Source: Anaeramoeba flamelloides (lineage: Eukaryota > Metamonada > Anaeramoebidae). Taken from it: a DNA stretch of 64,000 nucleotides. The notes under the pieces are model-generated. The model made no database searches, was not told the DNA's origin, and saw nothing but the letters and a program-made list of their open reading frames with translations. This document shows positions 1 through 10,669 of the stretch, one piece after another (position 1 is the first letter of the stretch; the number at the start of each line of letters is the position of its first letter). Location: contig JANTQA010000012.1 of the NCBI GenBank assembly GCA_027625915.1, positions 12,052,501-12,116,500 of the forward strand, read 5' to 3'. The position numbers and the translations under genes are program-made.

Positions 1-284
1 AAGTATCAAAATTTTAATTCAGTTTTCCAAAATAATCACAGATCAAAAAAATTAAAAGAAATCATCAAAAGTCCCAATTCAAAAATTAAAATAAGTATAT
101 AGCTGTTTACTGAATTAAAGTCTTTTAATGTGTGATCTCTTAAACAATTTTCTTAAGAAAGCTGAAGGAAAATTTTGTTCTATTTATTGTTCAACAAATA
201 GTACTGGCTTTATTAATTAAAAATTCGAATTGTAACGATTTTAAATCTTTTTGGAAAGTGAATGAATATTTTAATAGCGTTGCG

Positions 285-678
285 GAAAAAAAGTGAAACA
301 AAGTTTTTAATTGGGAACCTTAAAAGAACCAGAAAAATGAAAAGTAAGATCTAAAGAATAAAAGGATAAATAAATAAATAAAGACAAAATGAAGTCTTCA
401 CCACAATAACAGTTTTTTTAAATACTACCTTGTGTATTTAGTTTTTCTTTGATTGATCAATCATTAAAAATTTGTTCAAAAAAATGATTATTTTTGAGAT
501 CACTAAAACCACACAAACAATTTTGATAAATCAAGTAGATTTAAATTGTATTTGATGGGTTGTTTGGCAATTATATTGTGTGTTATTATTTGAAGTTGAT
601 TGATTTATTCTTTTTATTGATTTTACTTTTCAGGTTCTATTAAGGTTCCCAATTAAAAACTTTGTTTCACTTTTTTTC
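285..678. repeat. MITE-like inverted-repeat element, about 394 bp
   Basis: The 46 bases at 285-330 match the reverse complement of 633-678 at all but one position. The arms share the core GTGAAACAAAGTTTTTAATT. Similarity continues inward in weaker form after a 7-base gap, so the whole element can fold back. The interior is AT-rich and non-coding. No clear target-site duplication was seen. The segment TTTTTAATTGGGAAC also occurs inside the arm of the element at 20528-20988, so the two may be related. A non-autonomous DNA transposon is the simplest reading. Confidence 0.75.
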
Positions 679-1979
679 CTGAATGGTTACATTGTTTTTT
701 GTGACAAATAGAAAACAAGAAAAATTGTGCAAATGAAGTGAAAATTATTTCACATTTGAAATTCAAACACCAATAAAAGTCTGAAAAAAAACAAACAGTT
801 TCAAGACTGGTTATTCAAACAACTGTTCTTAAAATACCCAGATGTTTTCTTTAGAAATTGATTGGAAAGTTAGAATAGCTATGTGGTCGAGAATTAGTTG
901 TTGTTGGTAACAATAAGAAAAAAAGCATGTGCGTTTTTCTTAGAAACATGAGTTTTAAACTCTCAGGAGTGTTTTTTTACACCTGAACTGTAAAGTAAAG
1001 AGAACTGAAAACACTTTTTTTTGGTTGAATGTTAATTGGTCAACAAAACGGTTGACTTAATCAAACAGTAGAAATGAAATTAGTTTGCGATTTACTATTT
1101 TGACAAAAAAAAAGAAAAAAAGTGTAGATTTTCCTTTTTCATTTCAAGATTGCAAATTTCAACTTACTTTTTTTGTAAAAACTAAAAGGAAAATACACAA
1201 ATAGGTGTGAAATGAAATTATGGTCTCTGTTCTTAAGCAAATACAAACCATAAGGAAACCAGTTAATCTAAAACCTTGAATTATAAAAAGGAAAAACGAA
1301 AATTCTTTAAAACCAATCCCTTTGTTTTGTAACAGTAGATCGACAAGGCTGTTAAAGAAAATTTGTTTAGCAATTATCATTTCAAAATATCAAACAGCCC
1401 ATTTCGTCGAGGTTGTTTTTGTCAGGTTTAGAGGAGTGGATGGTTTCATAGGATTCCTTACCTTTTCTGATAAACCACATTCTTTTTTTATAAAAGTAAT
1501 ATGTTGGGAAAAGGAAAATGAATAAGTAAATTAGATATAGCAAAGATCAGTTTTTTCATTTGTTTCGAAACCTTTTGGATTTTAGTGAACATCATATAAT
1601 TATTTTTGAGTCAATTTTTGAAACCTCTTCTTCAAGATGGTATTTCTTGTTTTTTTCTTTTTTTGTTATTCTTGGGAAAAATATTGTGTAAATTTTTTCT
1701 CCTTTTTTTCATAAAAAAAAAGCACTTATTCATTTTTCACTCTCAAAAAGCAATTTTTTTTCGATATTTCTTGGAATTTTCAGATCTGGTTTGGTAAAAA
1801 ATTCTTGACTCGTTTGTTTTTTTTTTTTTGGAAAAATTTGTAGAATTTAAGTGTTTGATTTTTGAGTGTATAGTTGTTTTTTTGGAAACACTATTTCATT
1901 TTTAGAATTGACTTTTAAACAAAAGATCGAATATCAAAAATCATTTTTTTAATTTGATTTATCAAAAGTAAAAATTTTC

Positions 1980-2010
<31 letters not shown>

Positions 2011-2044
2011 TTTTTATTTATTAAAAAAAAAAAAAAAAAAAAAA
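1980..2044. repeat. Poly(T)/poly(A) palindromic tract upstream of the protease gene
   Basis: About 25 consecutive T residues (from about 1981) are followed by an AT-rich linker and about 22 consecutive A residues (ending at 2044), some 70 bp before the start codon of the cysteine protease gene. The tract could form a long A:T hairpin or act as a nucleosome-excluding promoter element. The second role is inferred from what poly(dA:dT) does in other eukaryotes. Confidence 0.6.
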
Positions 2045-2113
2045 TCTCTTTTCACTCTTTTATAACTAAATTTATATGCTTAAAATTTAACTCTTATTTA
2101 TCATTTTCAATAG

Positions 2114-3091
2114 ATGAAATTTCTTTTAATCGCATTATTAGTAGTTGCCGCCTTCTGTGAACCCCTCACAGAAGACAACTATAACTTCCTTTTCTCCAAG
2201 TTCCAAGAACAATATAACAGAAACTACAGACCAGAAGAACAAGCCTTGAGATTCTCTCTCTTCAAGAGCAACCTTGACAGAATCAGAGCTCACAACGCCC
2301 GAACTGATGTTTCCTTCAAGACCGGTATCAATCAATTCTCTGACTGGACAAGAGACGAATACTTATCCATCTTACCAAACATGCCACTCCAATACTCTGA
2401 CGCACCAGTCTGGGACAATGAACAAGCACCAACCGCTGCCACTGTCGATTGGAGACAAAAAGGAGCTGTTACCCCAGTTAAAGACCAAGGACAATGTGGT
2501 TCTTGTTGGAGTTTCTCCACCACCGGTACCATGGAAGGAAGAGATTTCATTGACACAGGTATCTTAAACTCATACTCTGAATCCATGATCGTCGATTGTG
2601 ACGGTGACTGTTACGGATGTAACGGATGTTGGCCATACTTAGCTCTTGAATGGGTCCAAAACCAAGGAGGTGACTGTGCTGAAATAGATTACCCATATCA
2701 CGCCGTCCAAGAAACCTGTAAAAAAACCCAATGTAAGAAGAAAGGTACATGTAAAGGACACACAAACATCAAAGCCCAATCTGAAGCCGCTCTTGCTACC
2801 GCCGTTGAAGCTAACGGACCAATCTCAATTGCCATCGATGCTTCTCACTGGAGTTTCCAACAATATAAATCAGGTGTCTACTACGAACCAGATTGCTCAT
2901 CAACCCAACTTGATCACGCCGTCCTCTGTGTCGGATATGGTGTTCTCAACGGTGATAACTACTGGATTGTCAAAAATTCATGGAACACATCTTGGGGTAA
3001 TGAAGGTTACATTTACATGGCCAAAGATAGATCAAATAACTGTGGTGTTGCTACATCTGCTGTCTATCCAAACACCTGTAGTAATCTCTAA
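2114..3091 (+). CDS. Secreted papain-family (cathepsin L-like) cysteine protease, preproenzyme
   Basis: An intact intronless gene for a 325-aa preproenzyme of peptidase family C1A. Residues 1-15 form a hydrophobic signal peptide. Residues about 24-85 form the I29 inhibitor propeptide, with an ERFNIN-like helix and GINQFSDWT. The mature enzyme starts near residue 107 (ATVDWR). The catalytic set is complete: oxyanion Gln125, nucleophile Cys131 in CGSCWSF, His268 in LDHAV and Asn288 in VKNSWNTSWG. Length matches the family. It probably works in lysosomal or phagosomal compartments or is secreted, which is inferred from the family. The ATG follows directly after TTTCAATAG and no upstream in-frame start is better. 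The gene is much richer in G+C and uses C-ending codons far more than the other genes here, as expected for strong expression. An AATAAA at 3102-3107 lies 11 bases past the stop. Confidence 0.97.
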   Translation: MKFLLIALLVVAAFCEPLTEDNYNFLFSKFQEQYNRNYRPEEQALRFSLFKSNLDRIRAHNARTDVSFKTGINQFSDWTRDEYLSILPNMPLQYSDAPVWDNEQAPTAATVDWRQKGAVTPVKDQGQCGSCWSFSTTGTMEGRDFIDTGILNSYSESMIVDCDGDCYGCNGCWPYLALEWVQNQGGDCAEIDYPYHAVQETCKKTQCKKKGTCKGHTNIKAQSEAALATAVEANGPISIAIDASHWSFQQYKSGVYYEPDCSSTQLDHAVLCVGYGVLNGDNYWIVKNSWNTSWGNEGYIYMAKDRSNNCGVATSAVYPNTCSNL

Positions 3092-3116
3092 ATTATTACT
3101 AAATAAATCCAAAAAA

Positions 3117-3174
3117 ATTGGTTTTTTGAAATCTAATTTTTTATTAGATTTTATCGCTCAAATTTAAAACCAAT
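3117..3174. other. Nested hairpin in the 3' flank of the protease gene
   Basis: Within 30 to 80 bases of the stop codon, ATTGGTTTT pairs with AAAACCAAT, and inside that AATCTAA pairs with TTAGATT around a short T-rich loop. It sits just downstream of the AATAAA. It may be a transcript 3'-end structure, a termination aid, or chance in AT-rich DNA. Confidence 0.35.
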
Positions 3175-3959
3175 GAGACACAACAGGATCTTATTTTAAA
3201 AAAAAAAAAAATAAAAAATTATAAAGTTATTAATTTGCTTTATTAACTTTTTAATGATCATCCTTTCAAAAATAAAAATGTTTCCCTCGACTACTATATT
3301 TTAATCGTTTTTTTTTTTTTTTACGCAATTTTATCCCAGATCTTTAAACTTTTTTTTCCTAAAAATCTTCTAAAAAAAGGAGCCCTAAATGAATTTTACC
3401 TTAATAATACAAAAGTAGAAATAAAGGTTAGTATACACCTTTATTTTGTATCGAAAATTGTTTTTTTTTCGAAATTGACTATTTAAGGCTACTAAATTTC
3501 ATAAAAGTTTTTAGGTTAGATCTCGAAAGTAAAAAATGAAATATTTTTCCCAAAATTGTCTGTACTTGATTCTATGATTTCTGTGACATCAAAAAAGAAA
3601 AAAAGATCAGAATAAATCTGATTTTTGAGAAAATTTAATTTCAGTCGAATTTTTAAAACCCAAGCACATAAAATTGAATTTTCTCTATTTTTTTATGTCT
3701 ATTTAGAGTTAATGGTTTCATTAAAGAAGGTTTTAAAAGTTGTTCTAAAGGGTTAAAATGTCGAAAATTTGTAATTTTTGACGACTGGATCTTTGTTATT
3801 TCCAACCAAGAAATATTTAGATTATAACACACTGGATTGGGTTTGGTATTGTATCGAATTCAAAAACATCCCCATTCCACAAAAAGTATCATTTTGTTAT
3901 TTCTCAACTACTAAAGTGTTTTTTTTTAATTAACAAAAAACTGAATAATTTTTGCAAAT

Positions 3960-4517
3960 TTAAGGATTACAATCCCTGAAATGTGAAAAAAGATTATCAT
4001 GTGTAGGGTGTAGTGGGTTGTTGGTTTTGCTCTTATCTGATTGATCTTGTACTTGGTATAAATTTTAATAGTGTTTCAAAATGGCAATTTTTGACAATTT
4101 ATTTTTTTTATTTGCGAAATAAGAATTGAAGAATGTAAGATTAATAGATTGATAGGTGTCAAAGAATAACTTTAGAATTGTTTGTTGTAGAAAAGAATCT
4201 TGATTTACTTTTTTGTCAATTAACTAAATGAAAAAATAAAATTTTTTAAAAGCACCCAATAAAACCAAACTTAAATAAAAATTTCAATCAAAAACCCACA
4301 AACCACCTTTTTTTATAACTAAAGTTCCAGCTAATTAATCTTAAACTCTTCAATTTGGATGTCGGAAAAAAAAAATATTTTGTCAAAAATTGAAATTTTG
4401 AACAACTATTAAAATCCATACCAAGTACAAGATCGATTTGCTAAGAACCAAATTGACAAGTGGTAACAAACGACACAAGATAATCTTTTTTTAAATTTCA
4501 GGGATTGTAAACCTTAA
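3960..4517. repeat. Inverted-repeat element R6, about 560 bp
   Basis: The arms at about 3960-4110 and 4385-4517 are reverse complements of each other, with scattered differences. The outermost parts share TAAGGATTACAATCCCTGAA (written on the left arm), followed by GATTATC. The middle is AT-rich and non-coding. A further copy of one arm lies at 20255-20370, so this is a dispersed family and not a local palindrome. It is probably a non-autonomous DNA element. Confidence 0.65.
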
Positions 4518-5030
4518 TTTCAATTAGATCCTTGTATGAAAAATTCCTCAAAAGTTTTCCCACACATCCTCGGAAACAATTTATATTGATGCTAGCAATT
4601 AGGTTTTGAGAGAGAAAGATAAATAAAAAAAAATATCACACAAAAATAAAAATGATGCTTTGTATGTTTGGAAGGATTATTTCTTTTCAAAAATCAAGTT
4701 TGGTAAACACTATTCCCAATAGCATTGCTGTGAACTTCAATTTCTTAAAAAAACAAAAAGAATTAAAACCAAAAAATTTAAGACAAAACCCCCAACTCTT
4801 TTGTCTGAATTAATCAGATTTATGTTGACAACGAAACAATCTGTGTATGTAAATAATCAAAAAACATCGACAATGTGATCTTTTAAAGTGATATTTGTTT
4901 ATATAAAATATTTGAAAGGATCGTCATTTTTTCAGTTAGAAAATTTCCGTGATTTTTACATTTTATTTAAACATTTCTAAGCAAGATGTTCAAGTTTAGG
5001 TATCAAAAAAATGATTTTGAATTTTTTATT

Positions 5031-5321
5031 ACAGTCCGGTGCCTTTTTAAGGCACAGGAAAAATCAAGAAATAAGGTACAAAAAAAATCCCATTAAGGCA
5101 CAAAATCAAAGTGGTCAAAATAAGTCACAAATTTTCGGTGTAAATTTCCAAGATTACTCATAATGTAAAATTCTATATATATATATATTGTGAAAAAAAC
5201 ACTCAAAATAACTCTGTAATTATTCAGTGAAATTATATCTTGAAATTGAGAAAGTACCTTAAATCAAAAATTTGTGCCTTAAAGTTGATTTTTCCTGCGC
5301 CTTAAAATGGCACAATCCTGT
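5031..5321. repeat. MITE-like element with self-palindromic termini, 291 bp
   Basis: The left terminus (from ACAGTCCGGTGCC at 5031) and the right terminus (ending GGCACAATCCTGT at 5321) are imperfect inverted repeats of about 48 bp. Each arm also contains its own small palindrome of the form GTGCC...TTAAGGCAC, so a single strand could fold into stem-loops at both ends. The sequence between is AT-rich with a (TA)n run near 5175. No coding capacity was seen. No clear target-site duplication could be read from the flanks. Confidence 0.7.
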
Positions 5322-5689
5322 AAAAAAATTTGAGAAAAAATGCTTTTTGGATCCTAATTGGAGAATATTTTGAAGATTCTAACTTTTATTTTAAATGGTA
5401 TTGGATCAAAAGGTACTGAGACTATTTGGTAAATATAAAAATTTATGTTGTCAGTTTTAAGATCTTTACTTGCCAGAAAAAAATGAATTTTTATATGAAA
5501 TACAAGTTTTTTTTTTATATATAAATTTGTTTTTTTTATCTTTTATATGTCTTGAAAACTTTAATTTTTAATACCTAAATGTATACCTCAGAAGATATTA
5601 ATACAATTACTTGATAATTTCCTTTAGTAATTAGTATTTATCTATTAATCCCTGACGAAAATTCAATGTTTTTTCTATTTTAATAACCC

Positions 5690-6400
5690 TTCTTAAGCAC
5701 ACGATTCATAGTACCTTAAAAGATTAATGTTTACCAAGGAGAAGTCAAATATTGAAGTATATTGTTATTGAATATAAATCACATTAGTGTACCAGTGATC
5801 CAAGGTCTCTAAAAAAACCGATTAGTAAACTAGTAATATTTACTTATCCCTGATCAATTAAAAATGAATTTGTATTAGTAAAAAAAACCAAGAATTTCAG
5901 AAAAAAATCTGAATTTTACCATAAATTTAAATGTTGAATTATCATTTTTTCTGGACCTAAAAGTTGCAAAATATCTTTATTCAATTTGTCTTGAATCCTC
6001 AACTAAATTTCTAAAAAATTCAATTTTTTTAAAAAATTAGTTTCGAATAAATTGATTCTTTTGATAGTTTATTTCACAAATCCTGGAAATATATTGATGT
6101 TACAATAAAATTTTAAAAGACAACTAGTATAATCTTTCATTGTGTTTTTATGTTGATGATTCTTGATTAAATCCTTAAAATCAAAAATTCACAAAAAATA
6201 AGTTACTTTTGGATGTTCTAAATCTGAATTATTAGCTAACAGAGTACACTGTTATTTGGGTTTGTTTATTTTAAACTTGGGAAAAAGAGTGAAAAAAAAA
6301 ACTAAAATGACAATTATTAAAATATGATCATAAGTAAAAAATCCAATAATTTATTGTTCAATAATATTTAAGGTAGATTTTTTTGATCCATGTGAAACAT
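5690..6400. repeat. Dispersed repeat R5, copy 1
   Basis: This stretch aligns by eye, in the same orientation and over about 700 bp, with 23630-24325 inside the large intron of the eIF2B-beta gene. Shared blocks include GAGAAGTCAAA, TTTTATGTTGATGATT, TTACTTTTGGATG and AAAAAATC-AATAATTTA. Copies differ by many substitutions and small gaps, so the duplication is old. No coding frame is shared. Confidence 0.65.
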
Positions 6401-7787
6401 ATAGCACTAATGCCTTTAATACCGAATTACTACATACTTTTATTTTGGATCTTTCTATGTTGACATTAACCGCTTAAAAAAAGAAAAAATTACAATTTAG
6501 CTGAGAAATAACATACAAAAAAGAAGGAATTAGTGTTTATATAAATTGGATCTCCCCCCTCTCTTCCAACTTTTGGATTTATTAGCCACTTATAAATTGA
6601 AAAAATTAAAAGACGATGAAAAACATGTTCAACTGTTTGTAAATGAATTCATTTATATAATGGAAGGACCCATTTCAGAAATTGACAAAAAGTTGATAAT
6701 AATATATAAAATTATCCAAGAATTTCCCAGCAATCGAAATATTGATAAAACTATAAAGTCAAATTCATTACCTGGAATAAAGTATTTAGTAATTTGAGTT
6801 GAAAAAGAGAAATATTTACAAAAAAACTTTAAAAAATTAAAAAAACAATTTATAAAAATCAAAATGATTTTTAACCAACATAAATTATCCAATAGAGTTA
6901 ATCATACAAGTTTAAACCAATATACCTTCGCCAAATATTTAATAGCCGTATAATTTCCAATCTTAACCAAAACGATTTCAACACTATAGGCGTTTGGATA
7001 AATAAAAAAGTAAAAAAAATGTTAAAAATCAACCAGCATCCCCTAGAATAATTTATAAAACTGAAGCTAAAATAGACCAAGTAAGAATTTTGAGATATAA
7101 AAGAAGGTATAAACTCAAAAAGAAATTAGAAATTCTTGATTTTGAACACATATCAAAAAATTTCAAACATTTTCAAAAAAAGAAAATGAAAATATTAATT
7201 GGAAAATAGAAAAATTATAATTACAAGATGGTAATCTTCAAATTATTTAGAGAAATCTTTAATAATAAACGGTCCCGTATGGAATAATTTAAGGATATTG
7301 AAAATTATTAGGTATAATAATAATATTAATAAGCAGCTGAAACTCAAGCACCATATTCTACCAACTTACTTTTTTTTTTAATTTCAGAAATAAAAACAAA
7401 ATTTTTGATTTTACCCAATTCTTATAAATTCTGGAATAGATAATGGTTGTTATCTTGAAATTAAAAGAATGGAGTAAAATTCAAATATTTTACTCAATTC
7501 TTTAAATTCTGGAAAAGCTTACAGCTGTTTTTTTTTTTAATTTGACAAATGAAAATAAATTTGTGAAATTTTCTTTTCATTTCTCAAATTGAGAAAAAAC
7601 CCAATAACAATAAAAATAGTTTAAAATGGAAGGATTCTACTACAATCTTAAAACGAAGAATATTCACAAATCATCTAAATAGATATTATTATGTTTATAG
7701 TAAGAATAAAATAAAAATAAAATTTTGCAATTTCTTAGAATATACATTAACTTTGAAATCATTAAAAATATGGATCATTTTTTATGG

Positions 7788-8460
7788 GATTGTGTCGTCA
7801 AGTGCTGTCAAGTGCCTAGGTTTTCTTGAGGTTTTCTGTTTTATTCTGAAAATCTATTGATTTTAGTTAGCTTTTTTTTACTTTTTGAATTAAACAGAAA
7901 ATTTTAATAAATTTTCTGTTTATTTTAAAAAGCAAAAAAAACCTAGAACACTTCACAAATAAACAGAAAACTCAAGAAAACCCAACGGCGCTCTTCCAGA
8001 ATTAAAAAGAATAGAGAAAAATCAAAGATTTCACTCAATCCTTTTAAAATCTGAAAAAGATAAGGGCATTTTTTTTTTATTCAAGAAATAAACAGAAAAT
8101 TAAATAATTTTTTTGTTTCTTTCTTAAATTAAAAAAAACCTAACGACACCCATTCTATAAAGAAAATTGAATAATTTGGATTAAAGAATTAATTCAAATC
8201 AATAAAAAAATAAAAATTTTATCTTTAATATCATTCAATATAAAAAATCATTATTTATTTTGTCATGGGTTAAAAAAAAAGTAAATTATAATTCAATTTT
8301 AAAATTTCTTAACAAAAATATAGAAATTAGAGAAGTGCCCTAAAGTGTCCTAAAGTACCACAGAGTACTTATGATTTCTTGAGGTTTTCTGTTTTATATC
8401 TTAAAATATACTGATTATCCAAATAAAAAGAAAACTAAAGAAAACCTCAAGAATCTAAGA
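7788..8460. repeat. Fold-back repeat R3, copy 1
   Basis: The stretch is made of several alternating direct and inverted copies of a motif around AACAGAAAACTCAAGAAAACC and its complement GGTTTTCTTGAG, with AAGTGTTCTAGG-type segments. Relatives lie at 27340-27990 and 58075-58560, with weaker ones at 7380-7650 and 14695-14960. All are non-coding. The alternation means that any transcript would form several competing stems. Confidence 0.65.
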
Positions 8461-8504
8461 ATAGCTTAATTCAACCCCTTCAAAATCAAAAAAAAAAAAA
8501 AATA

Positions 8505-8584
8505 ACAGGTTTTTATATATTAATAATAATTTAAAAGTGAATTATACAGCATATTTAAATAATAGTTACTCTTGAACACTAAAC

Positions 8585-8630
<46 letters not shown>

Positions 8631-8680
8631 ACTTTATTATTTTGGATGATTCACAGTAATTGTAATGGAGTTTAGTTTAC
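8505..8680. repeat. R7 repeat end fragment
   Basis: It matches the right end of the repeat at 43345-43556: AAAAGTGAATTATA, then ACTCTTGAACACTAAA, then a T/A-rich stretch and the terminus ending AATGGAGTTTA. The (AT)n tract has expanded inside it. Confidence 0.55.
8587..8628. repeat. (AT)n microsatellite
   Basis: About 21 uninterrupted AT dinucleotides, lying within a fragment of the R7 repeat. Confidence 0.95.
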
Positions 8681-8775
8681 GACCAAAGACAAGATCCCCG
8701 AAGTTAACAAACTCTATTATAAAGGAAAACCCCACCAAATAAACAAAAACAAAAAACAACCCAAAGAAACTAAAC

Positions 8776-8930
8776 CATTTTGCAATCAAAGGGTCCCAAT
8801 TGCAGTAGTGGTAAATTACATGTGCTTAAAGGGTTTGAATGGATATTAGAAGAAAAATTAAATATTTTGGAAAATTCAAAATTGAAATCATTTTTTCAGA
8901 TTTTTTACATTTTTTTTTCGTTTTTTTTTT
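8776..8930 (-). repeat. Partial copy of dispersed repeat R2, reverse orientation
   Basis: Read on the minus strand, this segment matches the right-hand part of the repeats at 30655-31215 and 61575-62195, including AAACCCTTTAAGCACATGTA and the CAATTGGGACCCTTTGA-like end. It is a 5'-truncated copy. Confidence 0.65.
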
Positions 8931-9369
8931 TTTTACAAGATCTCGGTCCACTTAGTAAAAATTTGTTTTTCAAATTTTATTAAAACAGGAAAAATGATTG
9001 TAGTGTTATAATTTTTAATATCCATCAGTATTTTCTTTCTTCTTAAATTGAAGACCAAAATGAAACTTTTCTTGTTTTTTTTCTCAATGAGCAAACTAAG
9101 AATTTGGGGTTTTCTAATTTTTAAGAAAATCTATTGATTTGACTATTTTTATTTAATAGGGATACTGGCTATCATTTGATCTGTATTTTCTTTTAGTTAT
9201 TTCTTATTTTTTCTTCTCAGGTACATTATCAGATATAATTGATATTTGAAAATTATATCAGACACCTTTGAAAGAAACAAAGTTTATTTTTCAAAAATGT
9301 CGATTCAATTTACGATGCTAATGGAAGTGATTTTGTGTAACTTTTCGCATATTCTTATCAAAAAATTTT

Positions 9370-10627
9370 TCAATTTTTAGAATAGAATCATTTTTTTAAA
9401 TTTCTTGAAATTTTTGTTCTGTTTTTTCAAATTTTTGTTTTTCCTTTGTTTTCATTTTTGTTTTTGTTTCAATATTTTTTTTTTTTATGTTTTTTTTTTC
9501 TTTTTTTTTCTTTTTCTTTTAGATTAACTTTTTCTTTTTACTTTTAATCGTTTTTTTTTTTTAAGAAGTTAAGTGGAAAAAAAAAAAATGATCTTTGAAA
9601 AAACCGATAAACACTAAGATCATTGATACTATGTAATGTATTTTAAAATAAATTTAATTATTACCAAAAAACCTTCTTGTTAAGTTTTTTTTTTCAATGA
9701 AATTTAAGTAATAAAAAATCTGTAATGCTCATTTCAAAGATGGTGGTTCAGCTTTTTAATAAGTTTTTGAATTATATTTTTTTTTAATTTTTTAAAATAT
9801 CAGGATTTTAGATCTTTCAAATATTTAAATGTGAATTATTAATAAGAAATAAGGATTAGTTGCCCTAAGATACTAAAGATAAATATAAACTCATTTTCAA
9901 ATAAACGGTTACATAAAATTTCAAGAATTGTTTATAATTGAATCTAATTAATTGTAGAATCATTCTAAAATCTAAGAAACTCTTTAAAACATTAAAAAAA
10001 CACACAACATAATATTTAAAACTCATTAAAATAAAAAAATATTAATTACAATTAAACATTTTAAAAATTGATGTTCCCCATTGTTTGAAATGAGAAATCT
10101 CGCTTTGTAAATTGTAGGGGGAAAAAAATATAAAACCAATAAAAACCTTTGAACACGGTGAATTGGGAAAAAGTTGTTTACAGACCAAACGTTTGTTCTT
10201 TAAAGTCTCAGTTTCTATATAAAGCTGCAATTCATCTAGGTATTTTGTCAGAATTGTTTTTTTTTCAATATTTTCTTTTTTCTTTGCTACATCAAACTAA
10301 TAATGGTCTTTCTTAATTCCTATATCTAGCCCATTCGAAATAAACTTAAACTGTTTCTGTTTTTATACTGGTAGATTATTTCCAGATTGGTTTCTTCTTA
10401 TCTTGCTGTTTCATTTTCCAACTGTTCAATAACCGAGAAACAAAAAATGAAAAAATGAATAATTAAAATGAAAATCACCAATAAGTGATTATCTTATTAA
10501 CATTCAAATTCAATATATTGGTGATTTGAGAGGTGCGTCGTTTTGTTTGAAAAGGGATTTATTTATATTTATATATATATATAGTTTATTATTTTAGCCG
10601 AGTCACAATTTTTGAAATGGAGTTTAT
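9370..10627. repeat. R7 repeat, copy interrupted by unrelated sequence
   Basis: Positions 9370-9890 match 43080-43490: a T-rich stretch, ACTATGTAATGT, AAATTTAATTATT, and GTAATAAAAAAT followed by GTAATGCTCATTTCAAA. The matching terminus (GAGTCACAATTTTTGAAATGG, then AGTTTA) is found only at 10595-10627, next to the 3' end of the EDC4 gene. About 650 bp of other sequence lies between, probably a later insertion. Confidence 0.5.
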
Positions 10628-10669
10628 GAAGAAAGCATTAAAATTGCAAAAAAAATAGAAATTTACTTT

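Larger units (their letters stand above)
1..2113. other. Intergenic region with one inverted-repeat element
   Basis: No convincing coding sequence was seen; the short open frames are T-rich and carry no motif. It contains the inverted-repeat element at 285-678 and, just before the protease gene, a poly(T)/poly(A) palindromic tract. The stretch 730-770 carries a short motif (AATGAAGTGAAAATT-like) that recurs near 61752 and 61855. Confidence 0.6.
3092..10669. other. Long intergenic region filled with dispersed repeats
   Basis: There is no intact gene. The region holds members of five repeat families and one singleton element, listed separately: an inverted-repeat element at 3960-4517, a TIR element at 5031-5321, a dispersed repeat at 5690-6400, fold-back elements from 7330 to 8460, an (AT)n run at 8587, and fragments at 8505-10627. 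At 6546-7250 there is a run of short overlapping frames (the longest 83 codons, Lys/Ile-rich) that reads somewhat like decayed coding sequence. I do not recognise it and its frame is soon interrupted by stops. Confidence 0.55.

Noticed and set aside
2114-3091. Horizontal transfer of the cysteine protease from a GC-richer donor
   Set aside because: Composition differs, but C-ending codon preference is the usual mark of high expression, and papain-type proteases are ubiquitous in amoeboid protists.
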